NCBI GenBank assembly: GCA_016291085.1
Contig: JAEEVW010000038.1
Location: forward strand, 1 to 34,754
Reading direction: 5' to 3'
Length of the DNA stretch: 34,754 nucleotides
Source of the DNA: Prevotella sp.
Lineage (GTDB): Bacteria; Bacteroidota; Bacteroidia; Bacteroidales; Bacteroidaceae
The position numbers and the translations under genes are program-made. Of this stretch, positions 28,854-34,754 are shown piece after piece; within the stretch, counting starts at the first letter, position 1, and each line of letters starts with the position of its first letter. The notes beneath the pieces are model-generated. The model searched no databases, was not told the DNA's origin, and was given only the letters and a program-made list of their open reading frames with translations.

Positions 28854-29024
28854 ATGATAACCCCGACTATCGGAGGTAAAAAGACAAGGGTTTTGAGCAT
28901 GGAAAGACGGGGGTATCGGACAAGGCTGATTGAGAAGAAGGCTGCAAGGCTGATAGAGAACAGAATAATGAACGTAATAAACGATAAGAACGATGACAGT
29001 AAGATACAGGATTGTGAGGCATGA
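28854..29024 (+). CDS. Possible small basic protein (56 aa)
   Basis: ATG 28854 (an in-frame GTG at 28833 is possible) to TGA 29022-29024. The product is Lys/Arg-rich and helical (GYRTRLIEKKAARLIENRIM). It overlaps the HU-like gene by 32 bp, so it is less certain. The 28744-28853 stretch before it holds no gene I can support. Confidence 0.35.
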   Translation: MITPTIGGKKTRVLSMERRGYRTRLIEKKAARLIENRIMNVINDKNDDSKIQDCEA

Positions 29025-29436
29025 GCGCACACGGCCCAAGACGGCCTCGGTGAGGGCGCAACACGGGCAGGTGATGTCGTTCGAGCGGCTGTGCGAGCGC
29101 ACGTCGCAGGCGGTGCGTCTGGCGACGCCGGAGGTGGTGAGGATGATAGTGCAGGCAGCGCTGGACGAGGCGTACTACGTGGCCGAGGGCTTTGGCTACC
29201 GCGTGGATCTGGGCGACCAGCGGCTGTCGCTATACGTGCAGGTCAGCAAGTCGGTGGCGGCCACGGAAGACCCTGTGACGGGCGAGACGGTGTGGCCCAA
29301 GGACAGCGAACTGATACCGCGCCGCGAGAATGCCTCTCTGCAGTGTGAAGTGCATAAGGCATGGAACAAGAAGCTGCGCCGTGAGGTGACGTTTGACCTG
29401 ACGGACGACGAGCATCATGTCATCAGGGAGAGGTGA
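28993..29436 (+). CDS. HU-like DNA-binding protein (147 aa)
   Basis: The order of elements matches the Bacteroidetes HU/HIG-type family: MTVRYRIVRHERTRPKTASVRAQHG, then MSFERLCERTSQAVRLATPEVVRMIVQAALDEAYYVAEGFGYRVDLGDQRLSLYVQVSKS, where two helices precede a beta arm region. Members bind DNA in a histone-like way. In phages they are thought to compact or architecturally shape DNA. Function here is inferred. Confidence 0.6.
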   Translation: MTVRYRIVRHERTRPKTASVRAQHGQVMSFERLCERTSQAVRLATPEVVRMIVQAALDEAYYVAEGFGYRVDLGDQRLSLYVQVSKSVAATEDPVTGETVWPKDSELIPRRENASLQCEVHKAWNKKLRREVTFDLTDDEHHVIRER

Positions 29437-29470
29437 TCAAGAATTAGAGAATCAAAGAATTAGGAAATAT

Positions 29471-29572
29471 ATGACACAACAGGAGAAGCAGACGGCGGAG
29501 AAGCTGCGCCACACTCTGACCATGGTCAGAGAAAATCGAACAAAATCTAACAAAATATATTTGGTGATATGA
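29471..29572 (+). CDS. Very small ORF (33 aa) coupled to the next gene
   Basis: Starts MTQQEKQTAEKLRHTLTMVR and ends with TGA overlapping the next ATG as ATGA. The coupling supports translation. It also contains the 18-bp palindrome at 29514-29531, so the DNA may serve mainly as a control region. Confidence 0.35.
   Translation: MTQQEKQTAEKLRHTLTMVRENRTKSNKIYLVI
29514..29531. promoter_or_regulatory. 18-bp perfect palindrome, operator-like
   Basis: CTCTGACCATGGTCAGAG is fully symmetric. Two AACAAAATnT direct repeats (about 29539-29556) follow, then a TATATTTG -7-like box at 29556-29563 6 nt before ATG 29569. The layout suggests a binding site for a dimeric regulator controlling an internal promoter. 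Confidence 0.5.
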
Positions 29573-30123
29573 GTAAAGACAGCAGAAAAGAGGCGCAGGA
29601 AATGCGCCGGCAGATGAAAGAGAGTATTGCTAAGGGAATAATGTACCCAGGTTACAACCCCGAAGATGAAGACAAACTCGAAGAGTGGATGGACTTGTTG
29701 AACAAGAAGCTGGGCGAGGCGTCGGCCTATTGCATCGAGCGGTTCTATGCCAAGAAGGGTTTTGCCGAAGCCTACCTGATAGGACTGGCACGGTTTACGG
29801 CGACGATGCTGGAGCGTATGCAGGCCGAGGGTATGGTGACTAAGGGCAAGCGGATATGGGATGCCTACTATCTGGCCCTTCTGCCGACGGCTCACGAGAT
29901 AGTTGTCAGCGAAGCGAAGCTGACGAAGGGTAAGCCGATAATGAACGACGAGCAGCTTGCCCGCGAAATCTACGAGGCTCTGACTGACGAGTCGCTGACC
30001 ATTGAGCAGGTCTACGACAAGTTCTTCTCGCTGAAGTCGAAGAAAGACCGTGAGGGGTGCATCCGTGCCCTTACCAAGGTGCGCGAGAAAATCAAGAACG
30101 GCGACTTTGATAAGGAGGAATAA
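29569..30123 (+). CDS. Helical protein of unknown function (184 aa)
   Basis: Charged, all-helical look, starting MSKDSRKEAQEMRRQMKESIAKG; the centre (RIWDAYYLALLPTAHEIVVSEAKL) is more hydrophobic. No known domain recognised. It may be read from the internal promoter at 29556. Confidence 0.6.
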   Translation: MSKDSRKEAQEMRRQMKESIAKGIMYPGYNPEDEDKLEEWMDLLNKKLGEASAYCIERFYAKKGFAEAYLIGLARFTATMLERMQAEGMVTKGKRIWDAYYLALLPTAHEIVVSEAKLTKGKPIMNDEQLAREIYEALTDESLTIEQVYDKFFSLKSKKDREGCIRALTKVREKIKNGDFDKEE

Positions 30124-30139
30124 ATCACAGATTGAACGA

Positions 30140-30532
30140 ATGATGATACAAGAAGCGTATGTTTCGCTGGAATTGGCGAAGATGATGGCGAAGGCGGGGT
30201 TTACGGACCGATGCCGTTGCTACTATTTGGGTGACGACGCGATGCGATGGACGCACGACTGCCAGGAGATACTGCCGAAGGACGTGCCAGTCTATGAGTG
30301 CCCCACGCAGCAGATGGCCTGCGAGTGGCTGCGGCAGGTGGGTGCATACCATATCGAGGTGCGGGCGGCTTATCACTTCCGCGTGTTCGATGGCTACACG
30401 TTCGAGGTGTTCAGCCTGTTCAGCAACGAGTATGTGGACTACGCCAACGGCAAGGGTGTGTTCCCTTCCGTCCCCGAAGCCTACGACGACGCCATCAGGT
30501 TTTGTTTAGAGAGATTACCAAAAGAGAAGTGA
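30140..30532 (+). CDS. Protein of unknown function (130 aa), phage type
   Basis: ATG 30140 is chosen because the longer frame start at 30050 lies inside the previous gene. The sequence SLELAKMMAKAGF ... VYECPTQQMACEWLRQVGAYHIEVRAAYHFRVFDGYTFEVF ... AYDDAIRFCLERL matches the general pattern of a small protein frequent in Bacteroidales phages (substrate-less, function unknown). Confidence 0.65.
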   Translation: MMIQEAYVSLELAKMMAKAGFTDRCRCYYLGDDAMRWTHDCQEILPKDVPVYECPTQQMACEWLRQVGAYHIEVRAAYHFRVFDGYTFEVFSLFSNEYVDYANGKGVFPSVPEAYDDAIRFCLERLPKEK

Positions 30533-30535
30533 TAT

Positions 30536-30895
30536 ATGGCAAACGAAAAGAAAAAGTGTATGTACACGGAGGGCCACTACACCGACGAAGACAGAAAGAT
30601 TCTTTGTGATGGCTGTGAAGAAGAGTGTGAGTACAACCAGGAACAGGAGCCCGAAGTGCCAGAAAGGGTTTATCTGCAGCAAAATACTACGACCGACTGC
30701 TATGGCGAACTGTGGCCAGAGTGGTTTGAAGCAAGAGCAAAAGGTACGGATATAGAATACGTCCGCACCGATGCCTTTATCGAGAAGGCCGCACAGTGGC
30801 TTACGAAGCACGCGATGAAATACTACTTAGACGGCAGTAAGTTCCTTGGCACGGACGAGATGGTCGAAGATTTTAAAATTGCAATGAAGTTATGA
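30536..30895 (+). CDS. Protein of unknown function with Cys-rich start (119 aa)
   Basis: Cys8, Cys24, Cys27 and Cys31 (CDGCEEEC) may bind a metal. The C-terminal half (IEYVRTDAFIEKAAQWLTKHAMKYY) is helical and typical of Bacteroides phage hypothetical proteins. Starts 3 bp after the preceding stop and overlaps the next gene by 4 bp. Confidence 0.6.
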   Translation: MANEKKKCMYTEGHYTDEDRKILCDGCEEECEYNQEQEPEVPERVYLQQNTTTDCYGELWPEWFEARAKGTDIEYVRTDAFIEKAAQWLTKHAMKYYLDGSKFLGTDEMVEDFKIAMKL

Positions 30896-31155
30896 CGCAG
30901 GAACAGTACATCAGAGCCGTGCAGATTGACAATCGCATCGGCGAACTTGAAAGGGTGAAAGACGAAATCAAGCAGACCACCAAGCATCGCCTATGGTATG
31001 CCCACAACAGCGGCGAGTTTGGAAGCAGCTGGTCGTTGGTGCCTGAGTGGACTATGCGCAACATCAGCGAAATCCTTGACAAACATGACCTGATGATTCG
31101 GCAGGAGATAGACGAAGAAATCGAAAAGTTGAAGAAAGAAATCGAAAAGTTATGA
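30892..31155 (+). CDS. Coiled-coil protein of unknown function (87 aa)
   Basis: Heptad-like ends (IDNRIGELERVKDEIKQ, IDEEIEKLKKEIEKL) flank a short middle. It overlaps both neighbours by 4 bp. No function assigned. Confidence 0.6.
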   Translation: MTQEQYIRAVQIDNRIGELERVKDEIKQTTKHRLWYAHNSGEFGSSWSLVPEWTMRNISEILDKHDLMIRQEIDEEIEKLKKEIEKL

Positions 31156-31358
31156 AAGCAATCAGTAAATTCTTAGAGAACGTGATGGGCATCCTCATCT
31201 ATACCGTTGTGTTCATCATCTTCATCGGCATAGCGAATAACACGCTTACGACCAGGGAGTACGTCGGCTATGCGTTGATACTCGGATTCTTCGCAGGCAT
31301 GATTAATAACATTGAAAGGGTGCTGCGCGAATTGTTTGACAAACGTAAGGAGGGCTGA
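31152..31358 (+). CDS. Small membrane protein (68 aa)
   Basis: Two hydrophobic segments, about residues 12-29 (GILIYTVVFIIFIGIA) and 38-51, followed by a basic tail. The gene after it is also a membrane protein. Possible role in a phage or element envelope function; unknown. Confidence 0.6.
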   Translation: MKAISKFLENVMGILIYTVVFIIFIGIANNTLTTREYVGYALILGFFAGMINNIERVLRELFDKRKEG

Positions 31359-31361
31359 GAT

Positions 31362-31703
31362 ATGAAAAATGGAGAACTTATATTTGCGCTTGTGATTGCG
31401 GCACTGGTGATTGTCGGGTGTCTGCTGGGGTTCTTTATCTCTATGCAGGCAAAACCCTGCGCAGAACCGTCACGGACTAACGAACCGCCAAGGCCACGCA
31501 TCGTGCTGCCGACCGACAGCAATATCTACACATTCTCGCTCGACAGCCAGTTGAAGCCAGAGGAGTGGCAGTTGATCTTGAACGCAGGATGGTCGTTCCT
31601 GACCTGCACCACAGAGCAGTATGTCGACTATGCGGGCTGCTATCCCGGAGCGCCCAAGTATCACCGCACACGGTGGAACTATGTCTTCCGCCGACAAGGT
31701 TAG
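31362..31703 (+). CDS. Membrane-anchored protein of unknown function (113 aa)
   Basis: One N-terminal helix (LIFALVIAALVIVGCLLGFFI) followed by a Pro-rich linker and a small domain (PEEWQLILNAGWSFLTCTTEQYVDYAGC). With the small membrane protein before it, it forms a two-gene membrane group. No family recognised. Confidence 0.6.
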   Translation: MKNGELIFALVIAALVIVGCLLGFFISMQAKPCAEPSRTNEPPRPRIVLPTDSNIYTFSLDSQLKPEEWQLILNAGWSFLTCTTEQYVDYAGCYPGAPKYHRTRWNYVFRRQG

Positions 31704-31736
31704 AAATAGATAGAAATATAAAAAGAATACATCATT

Positions 31737-32096
31737 ATGAAAACGGTAACACTTCCTATTGAGGAATACGACGAGCTGGTGCAGGACCAGATGGACAAGC
31801 AGCGGCTGATGCGAGAACTGGAGGCCGACGCAAAGGAGCGTGGATTCTTTGTGAAGAAGGTGAAGCACATGTATGAGATGAACATCTACGGGTGTCCCCA
31901 TTATGCTGAAATCGAAGAGAAGGGCCGCCTGATGATTGTCTCCAATGTCGATGTGTTTGCCGACGCGCAGAAGGAGATTGACCGGCTGTCGGCACTCAGC
32001 GAGAAACTCGCCGCGAAGGTCGATAAATTGACCAAGGAGAACGTCAGACTGAAATGCCGTGGCTTCTGGAAGAGGTTGTTTAACAGGGAGGAATAA
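31737..32096 (+). CDS. Coiled-coil protein of unknown function (119 aa)
   Basis: MKTVTLPIEEYDELV is a common start in Bacteroidetes phage proteins. The rest is charged, with a likely coiled coil at about 78-108 (FADAQKEIDRLSALSEKLAAKVDKLTKENVRL). Function unknown. Confidence 0.6.
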   Translation: MKTVTLPIEEYDELVQDQMDKQRLMRELEADAKERGFFVKKVKHMYEMNIYGCPHYAEIEEKGRLMIVSNVDVFADAQKEIDRLSALSEKLAAKVDKLTKENVRLKCRGFWKRLFNREE

Positions 32097-32111
32097 TATA
32101 AAGATAATATT

Positions 32112-33077
32112 ATGACGCTGAAACAGGCATTTACAATATGGGCTTATTCGCCGGGGAACACGGTGCTGGCTGCGAAGAGTCGCGAGGCGGTGCAGCGGGT
32201 GCTGATGAAGAAGTGGAACGACATCGGACTGGAACAGTTCACGGAGCAGTTCTGCAGACGGATATTCTACCAGAGCACGGAGTCGCTGGAATTGAAGGTG
32301 AAGGCGGCAAGCATACTGGTGTACGTGCTGCAATGGGGCAGCGACAACGGCCACTGCCAGCGTCCGACGTTCACGCTCGCCATAGCAAGGGAGGAGCACG
32401 AACGGGCGGAGAAGGACAAGTCGCAGCAGGCGGAAGGCATCGTCTTGCCGACGCTGGCCGAAATGAAGGGCGAATCGGTGTATATGCCCGCCGACGAACC
32501 GACCGTCAGGGTGAAGCCGGAGGCGCTGGCCAAGCGTAAGGCGGAACTGAAAGCAAGGAAGTCAGAAACTAAAACCGAAAAGAATATGGACGAGAAAAAG
32601 ACGCGGGGGAAGCAGCCGAAACCCGTGGCGCAGTTGGACGCCAAAACGCTGCAAGTAATCAAAGTGTGGTCGTCGCGCAGTGAGGCCGAGCGTGAGTTAG
32701 GTGCCTGCAATCTTGACCGAGCCATCAACCGCAAGCGTATGTCGGCAGGGTTCTTCTGGTGTTCGCCAGAGGATGCTGAGGGATTCCAGCCCAATCCACT
32801 GTCGAAGTATGCGCCCAAAACGCAGCCAAAGAAGCAGACCAATGCTGAAAAGCAGCAGGCGAAGGTGAAAAACAATTTTCCCACCGACGTTGCAACGCTG
32901 GCTCCTACACCGAAGTCCGGCGACGCGACGGACGTCCCCAACGACAATCAGCGGGGCACCGCTGCCCATGAGGCGCTGGAGGTGTTCACCGACGACGAAC
33001 TGATGGAAGAGCTCGACCGTCGCGGTTGGCAGGGCGAACTGCGCAAGATTCAGATAGTGACCATCGGCACGAAGTAA
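32112..33077 (+). CDS. 321-aa protein with a NUMOD1-like DNA-binding module
   Basis: The N-terminal 100 residues are helical. Residues about 171-218 (VAQLDAKTLQVIKVWSSRSEAERELG ... LDRAINRKRMSAGFFWC) match the NUMOD1 pattern usually attached to homing endonucleases, but no nuclease domain follows. The C-terminus FTDDELMEELDRRGWQGELRKIQIV recalls a short motif in other Bacteroidetes phage proteins. The long K/E/A linker is low complexity. It probably binds DNA; role unknown. Confidence 0.65.
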   Translation: MTLKQAFTIWAYSPGNTVLAAKSREAVQRVLMKKWNDIGLEQFTEQFCRRIFYQSTESLELKVKAASILVYVLQWGSDNGHCQRPTFTLAIAREEHERAEKDKSQQAEGIVLPTLAEMKGESVYMPADEPTVRVKPEALAKRKAELKARKSETKTEKNMDEKKTRGKQPKPVAQLDAKTLQVIKVWSSRSEAERELGACNLDRAINRKRMSAGFFWCSPEDAEGFQPNPLSKYAPKTQPKKQTNAEKQQAKVKNNFPTDVATLAPTPKSGDATDVPNDNQRGTAAHEALEVFTDDELMEELDRRGWQGELRKIQIVTIGTK

Positions 33078-33086
33078 TTTAGCGAA

Positions 33087-33113
33087 CACGGATTGCACGG
33101 ATGACACGGATTA
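33087..33113 (+). repeat. Three 9-bp CACGGATNN repeats
   Basis: CACGGATTG, CACGGATGA and CACGGATTA run in tandem in the 85-bp gap before the next gene. They lead directly into a TATCTTTG box. Confidence 0.7.
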
Positions 33114-33119
33114 TCTTTG
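33112..33119 (+). promoter_or_regulatory. Possible internal -7 box
   Basis: TATCTTTG fits TAnnTTTG and is followed by ATG 33163 after 43 bp. No convincing -33 box; the 9-bp repeats occupy that place. Confidence 0.35.
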
Positions 33120-33162
33120 GGTCGCCTTCGGACGCAAGACCTTATTTAGCATATTAGGAACT

Positions 33163-33420
33163 ATGGCAGCAAAAGATTATGTAATCGTGACGGGATGGCG
33201 GAATGCCTACCTCACAAAGAAAAAGAAGCCCACGAAGAAAGGGCCACAAGTAATGAGTCAAGACCGTCGGCCAATCACCGAGGGCGAAATGATTGGACTC
33301 TTTGAGTTCTATCTGCGCAAATGGTGTGAAGACCATCCAGGCGAGGACACCGTAGTAATCACCAACAGCGACGGCAAGAAGATATTCGAGGCGACGCTAT
33401 TAGACAAAGACGAGGAATGA
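33163..33420 (+). CDS. Small protein of unknown function (85 aa)
   Basis: Basic N-terminal half (YLTKKKKPTKKGPQVM) and an acidic C-terminal half. It overlaps the GNAT gene by 4 bp, so the two are coupled. No family recognised. Confidence 0.6.
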   Translation: MAAKDYVIVTGWRNAYLTKKKKPTKKGPQVMSQDRRPITEGEMIGLFEFYLRKWCEDHPGEDTVVITNSDGKKIFEATLLDKDEE

Positions 33421-33773
33421 AGGTAATCACTCACGAAAACCTATGGTGGTGGGGTAAGACGTACACGTTCATCACCGAAGACGGCAAGAGCATGGTTGAA
33501 CTTGCCATCGAGGACGACGAGGAGCGCAACTACTACGGCACTATCCAGTCGCTGATGGTGCATGAATCGGTACGGCAGCAGGGCAGAGGGAAAGCCCTGT
33601 TGAAGATGGCCGAAGAAAAGGCAAAAGAGGTGGGACTGAAACAGGTTGTGCTCTGTGCCAGAAAGGGGACGTTCCTCATTCCCTGGTATCAGCGCAACGG
33701 CTACGAGATTTACGACGAGGATCCAGAATACTCGAAAGGGAATACGGTAGCAATGAACAAGTATTTCGAATGA
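33417..33773 (+). CDS. GNAT-family N-acetyltransferase (118 aa)
   Basis: The acetyl-CoA-binding motif A is clear: IQSLMVHESVRQQGRGKALLKMAEEKAKEVGL (VRxxGxGxxLL), followed by CARKGTFLIPWYQRNGYEIYDED, the usual end of a GNAT fold. The substrate is unknown. It is element-borne, so it may modify a host or phage protein or a small molecule, which is inference. Confidence 0.85.
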   Translation: MKVITHENLWWWGKTYTFITEDGKSMVELAIEDDEERNYYGTIQSLMVHESVRQQGRGKALLKMAEEKAKEVGLKQVVLCARKGTFLIPWYQRNGYEIYDEDPEYSKGNTVAMNKYFE

Positions 33774-33794
33774 CAAATTGAACAAATTGGCAAT

Positions 33795-34061
33795 ATGGAT
33801 AAGAAACAAGTAACGATGGATAGCCCGGAGTTCAAGGCTATCAAGGATGCGACCATCGAACTGTCGGCGATGATATGCGAGTATATCGCTGGCAAGGGGT
33901 TCAGCGTGCCGCACGGATTGACGGTGCTGGCAGGTGCTACGATTGCGGTGGTTGAGACCGTATGCGAGGTGATTGGCGACGATGCAGGCGAAATGATGAA
34001 GACGTACATCGGCGGCTTGCAAGAAGGTTGGGAGAACGAAAAAGACACAAAGAGCCTATGA
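33795..34061 (+). CDS. Small protein of unknown function (88 aa)
   Basis: Helical and weakly hydrophobic in the middle (LTVLAGATIAVVETVCEVIGDDAGEM). It overlaps the HNH gene as ATGA. No function assigned. Confidence 0.6.
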   Translation: MDKKQVTMDSPEFKAIKDATIELSAMICEYIAGKGFSVPHGLTVLAGATIAVVETVCEVIGDDAGEMMKTYIGGLQEGWENEKDTKSL

Positions 34062-34606
34062 CACTTAATGAACTATTCAGACGAATTGGGGGGGGTAACT
34101 CTGCGTACTACACACCCGTTGCGGTGGTAGGAGAACTGGTGAACCAAGACGGAGGCACGGTCATTATCAATCCGCCGTACCAGGCAGAGAAGCCAAAGCG
34201 CAAGTGGTGGAAGCGGTCGTTCCGATTCGGACACCTGTACCTGACGCTCTCGAACTGCCGAGTGAAGAAGCGCCCGACGGACGGCTACAGCATCTGCAAG
34301 TACAGCAAGCTGGGCAAGGACATCTACAAGATCAAGCTCAGGCTCTATGAGAAGCAGAACAAATGCTGTGCCGAATGTGGCGAGCACTTCGAGTATGCCG
34401 AGATGGAGAACCACCATGTGCTGCCGTGGGGACGTTTCCCAGACCTGCGTGACCGTGAGGACAACATGGTGCTCCTCTGTCACAGGTGTCACAAGGAAAT
34501 CCACTGCAACCCGTGGCGCAATATCGAGCTGATGAAGGCTAAGGCGAAGGAATTGGGTATCGACCTCAAAGAACGTTACGACTATGGCGAATCAAAAAGT
34601 GAATAA
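34058..34606 (+). CDS. HNH endonuclease (182 aa)
   Basis: ATG 34058 overlaps the preceding stop (ATGA); the longer frame from 33962 would overlap that gene, so this start is preferred. Cys104/Cys107 and Cys141/Cys144 form the zinc site. His119-His120, Asn136 and His145/His149 form the HNH metal-finger active site (ENHHVLPWG ... DNMVLLCHRCHKEIH). Phage HNH enzymes often lie near the terminase genes and assist DNA packaging. An 8-G tract at 34088-34095 lies close to the start. Confidence 0.87.
   Translation: MTLNELFRRIGGGNSAYYTPVAVVGELVNQDGGTVIINPPYQAEKPKRKWWKRSFRFGHLYLTLSNCRVKKRPTDGYSICKYSKLGKDIYKIKLRLYEKQNKCCAECGEHFEYAEMENHHVLPWGRFPDLRDREDNMVLLCHRCHKEIHCNPWRNIELMKAKAKELGIDLKERYDYGESKSE
34088..34095 (+). 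repeat. Eight-G homopolymer tract
   Basis: Eight consecutive G in codons 11-13 of the HNH gene (encoding Gly-Gly-Gly region). Tracts of this length are slippage-prone in many bacteria. Confidence 0.8.
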
Positions 34607-34754
34607 TAAGGGTGTGCGCATAACCCGTGACCTGCTGGTCAAGGCACTGACGTGGCATTGCCCGTACTACACACGGCAAGGGTTCGCATCCTGCTGTGAC
34701 GCAGGCGACGGGCATCCAACGAACTGCAGCGGTCCTGCACAGCTTTGCACACGA
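34584..34754 (+). CDS. Cys-rich protein, cut by the window end (partial)
   Basis: ATG 34584 overlaps the HNH gene end by 23 bp. The first 57 residues contain Cys in HCPYY, SCCDAG, NCSG and LCTR, which may form metal sites. The C-terminus lies outside the window, so no family is assigned. Confidence 0.5.
   Translation, partial: MANQKVNNKGVRITRDLLVKALTWHCPYYTRQGFASCCDAGDGHPTNCSGPAQLCTR

Larger units (their letters stand above)
22601..34754. mobile_element. Integrated element, probably a temperate-phage early region (partial)
   Basis: The left border is a tRNA 3' fragment. Inside are a leftward XRE repressor, a divergent rightward promoter and a dense one-directional series of small genes with many ATGA overlaps, an HU-like protein, a NUMOD1-like protein and an HNH nuclease. 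By eye the GC content is higher than in the left flank. No integrase, terminase, portal or conjugation gene lies in the window, so a prophage is favoured over an ICE only from the gene types and order. Confidence 0.65.

Noticed and set aside
31470..32399. 309-aa leftward ORF
   Set aside because: It covers three consecutive + strand genes and has no recognisable domain; a shadow frame.
1..34754. CRISPR array, rRNA operon or insertion sequence
   Set aside because: No regularly spaced direct repeats with unique spacers, no rRNA-like sequence and no transposase-like ORF were seen.

Overview
The window looks like a Bacteroidales chromosome, most likely Prevotella or a close relative. Promoters carry the Bacteroidetes -7 box TAnnTTTG, genes lack clear Shine-Dalgarno sites, and several products resemble proteins common in that group. 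This is inference from style; no marker gene was searched.

Left part (1 to about 6.2 kb, mostly + strand): the tail of an unidentified gene, a 49-aa orphan protein, a guanidinium-type SMR exporter (Gdx/SugE), a NimA-like flavin-binding protein, an unknown protein and an esterase in one compact run. An archaeal-type ATPase, DNA polymerase IV (dinB) and a secreted His-rich HMA-like protein follow, then a convergent acyl-ACP thioesterase.

Middle part (6.2 to 20.4 kb, almost all - strand): a redox and detoxification neighbourhood. It holds two SDR oxidoreductases, an aldo/keto reductase, three flavoproteins with a four-cysteine iron-sulfur-flavoprotein motif, two exported flavodoxin-like proteins, a carboxymuconolactone decarboxylase/cupin protein, an ABM-type lipoprotein, a dienelactone-hydrolase-like lipoprotein, a sugar O-acetyltransferase and three AraC regulators. 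Two of the multi-gene operons end in an AraC gene. A zeta-toxin/antitoxin pair and a secreted orphan lie inside. Two non-coding patterns stand out: four leaders made of a repeated AAATNGT heptamer directly before start codons, and two near-identical 71-bp terminator-plus-promoter blocks.

Between 20.4 and 22.2 kb (+ strand) are a secreted flavin-reductase-like protein, a second copy of the 49-aa orphan, a small membrane protein, the fluoride channel CrcB, and two unknown small ORFs.

At 22.6 kb there is a tRNA 3' half (His-like anticodon loop) still followed by its own terminator on the - strand. I read this as the left attachment site of an integrated element that runs rightwards past the window end. 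The element (22.6 to 34.75 kb) is more GC-rich and tightly packed. A leftward XRE-type repressor with a long coiled coil faces a rightward early operon, separated by a structured leader. The operon carries many small unknown proteins plus an excisionase/MerR-like HTH protein, a 528-aa protein with two four-cysteine zinc knuckles, a clear translation initiation factor IF-1 paralogue, a COG1533-like radical SAM protein, an HU-like protein, a NUMOD1-like protein, a GNAT acetyltransferase and an HNH endonuclease. This resembles the early region of a temperate phage. No integrase, terminase or structural gene lies inside the window. The IF-1 paralogue next to a radical SAM enzyme is the most surprising content.
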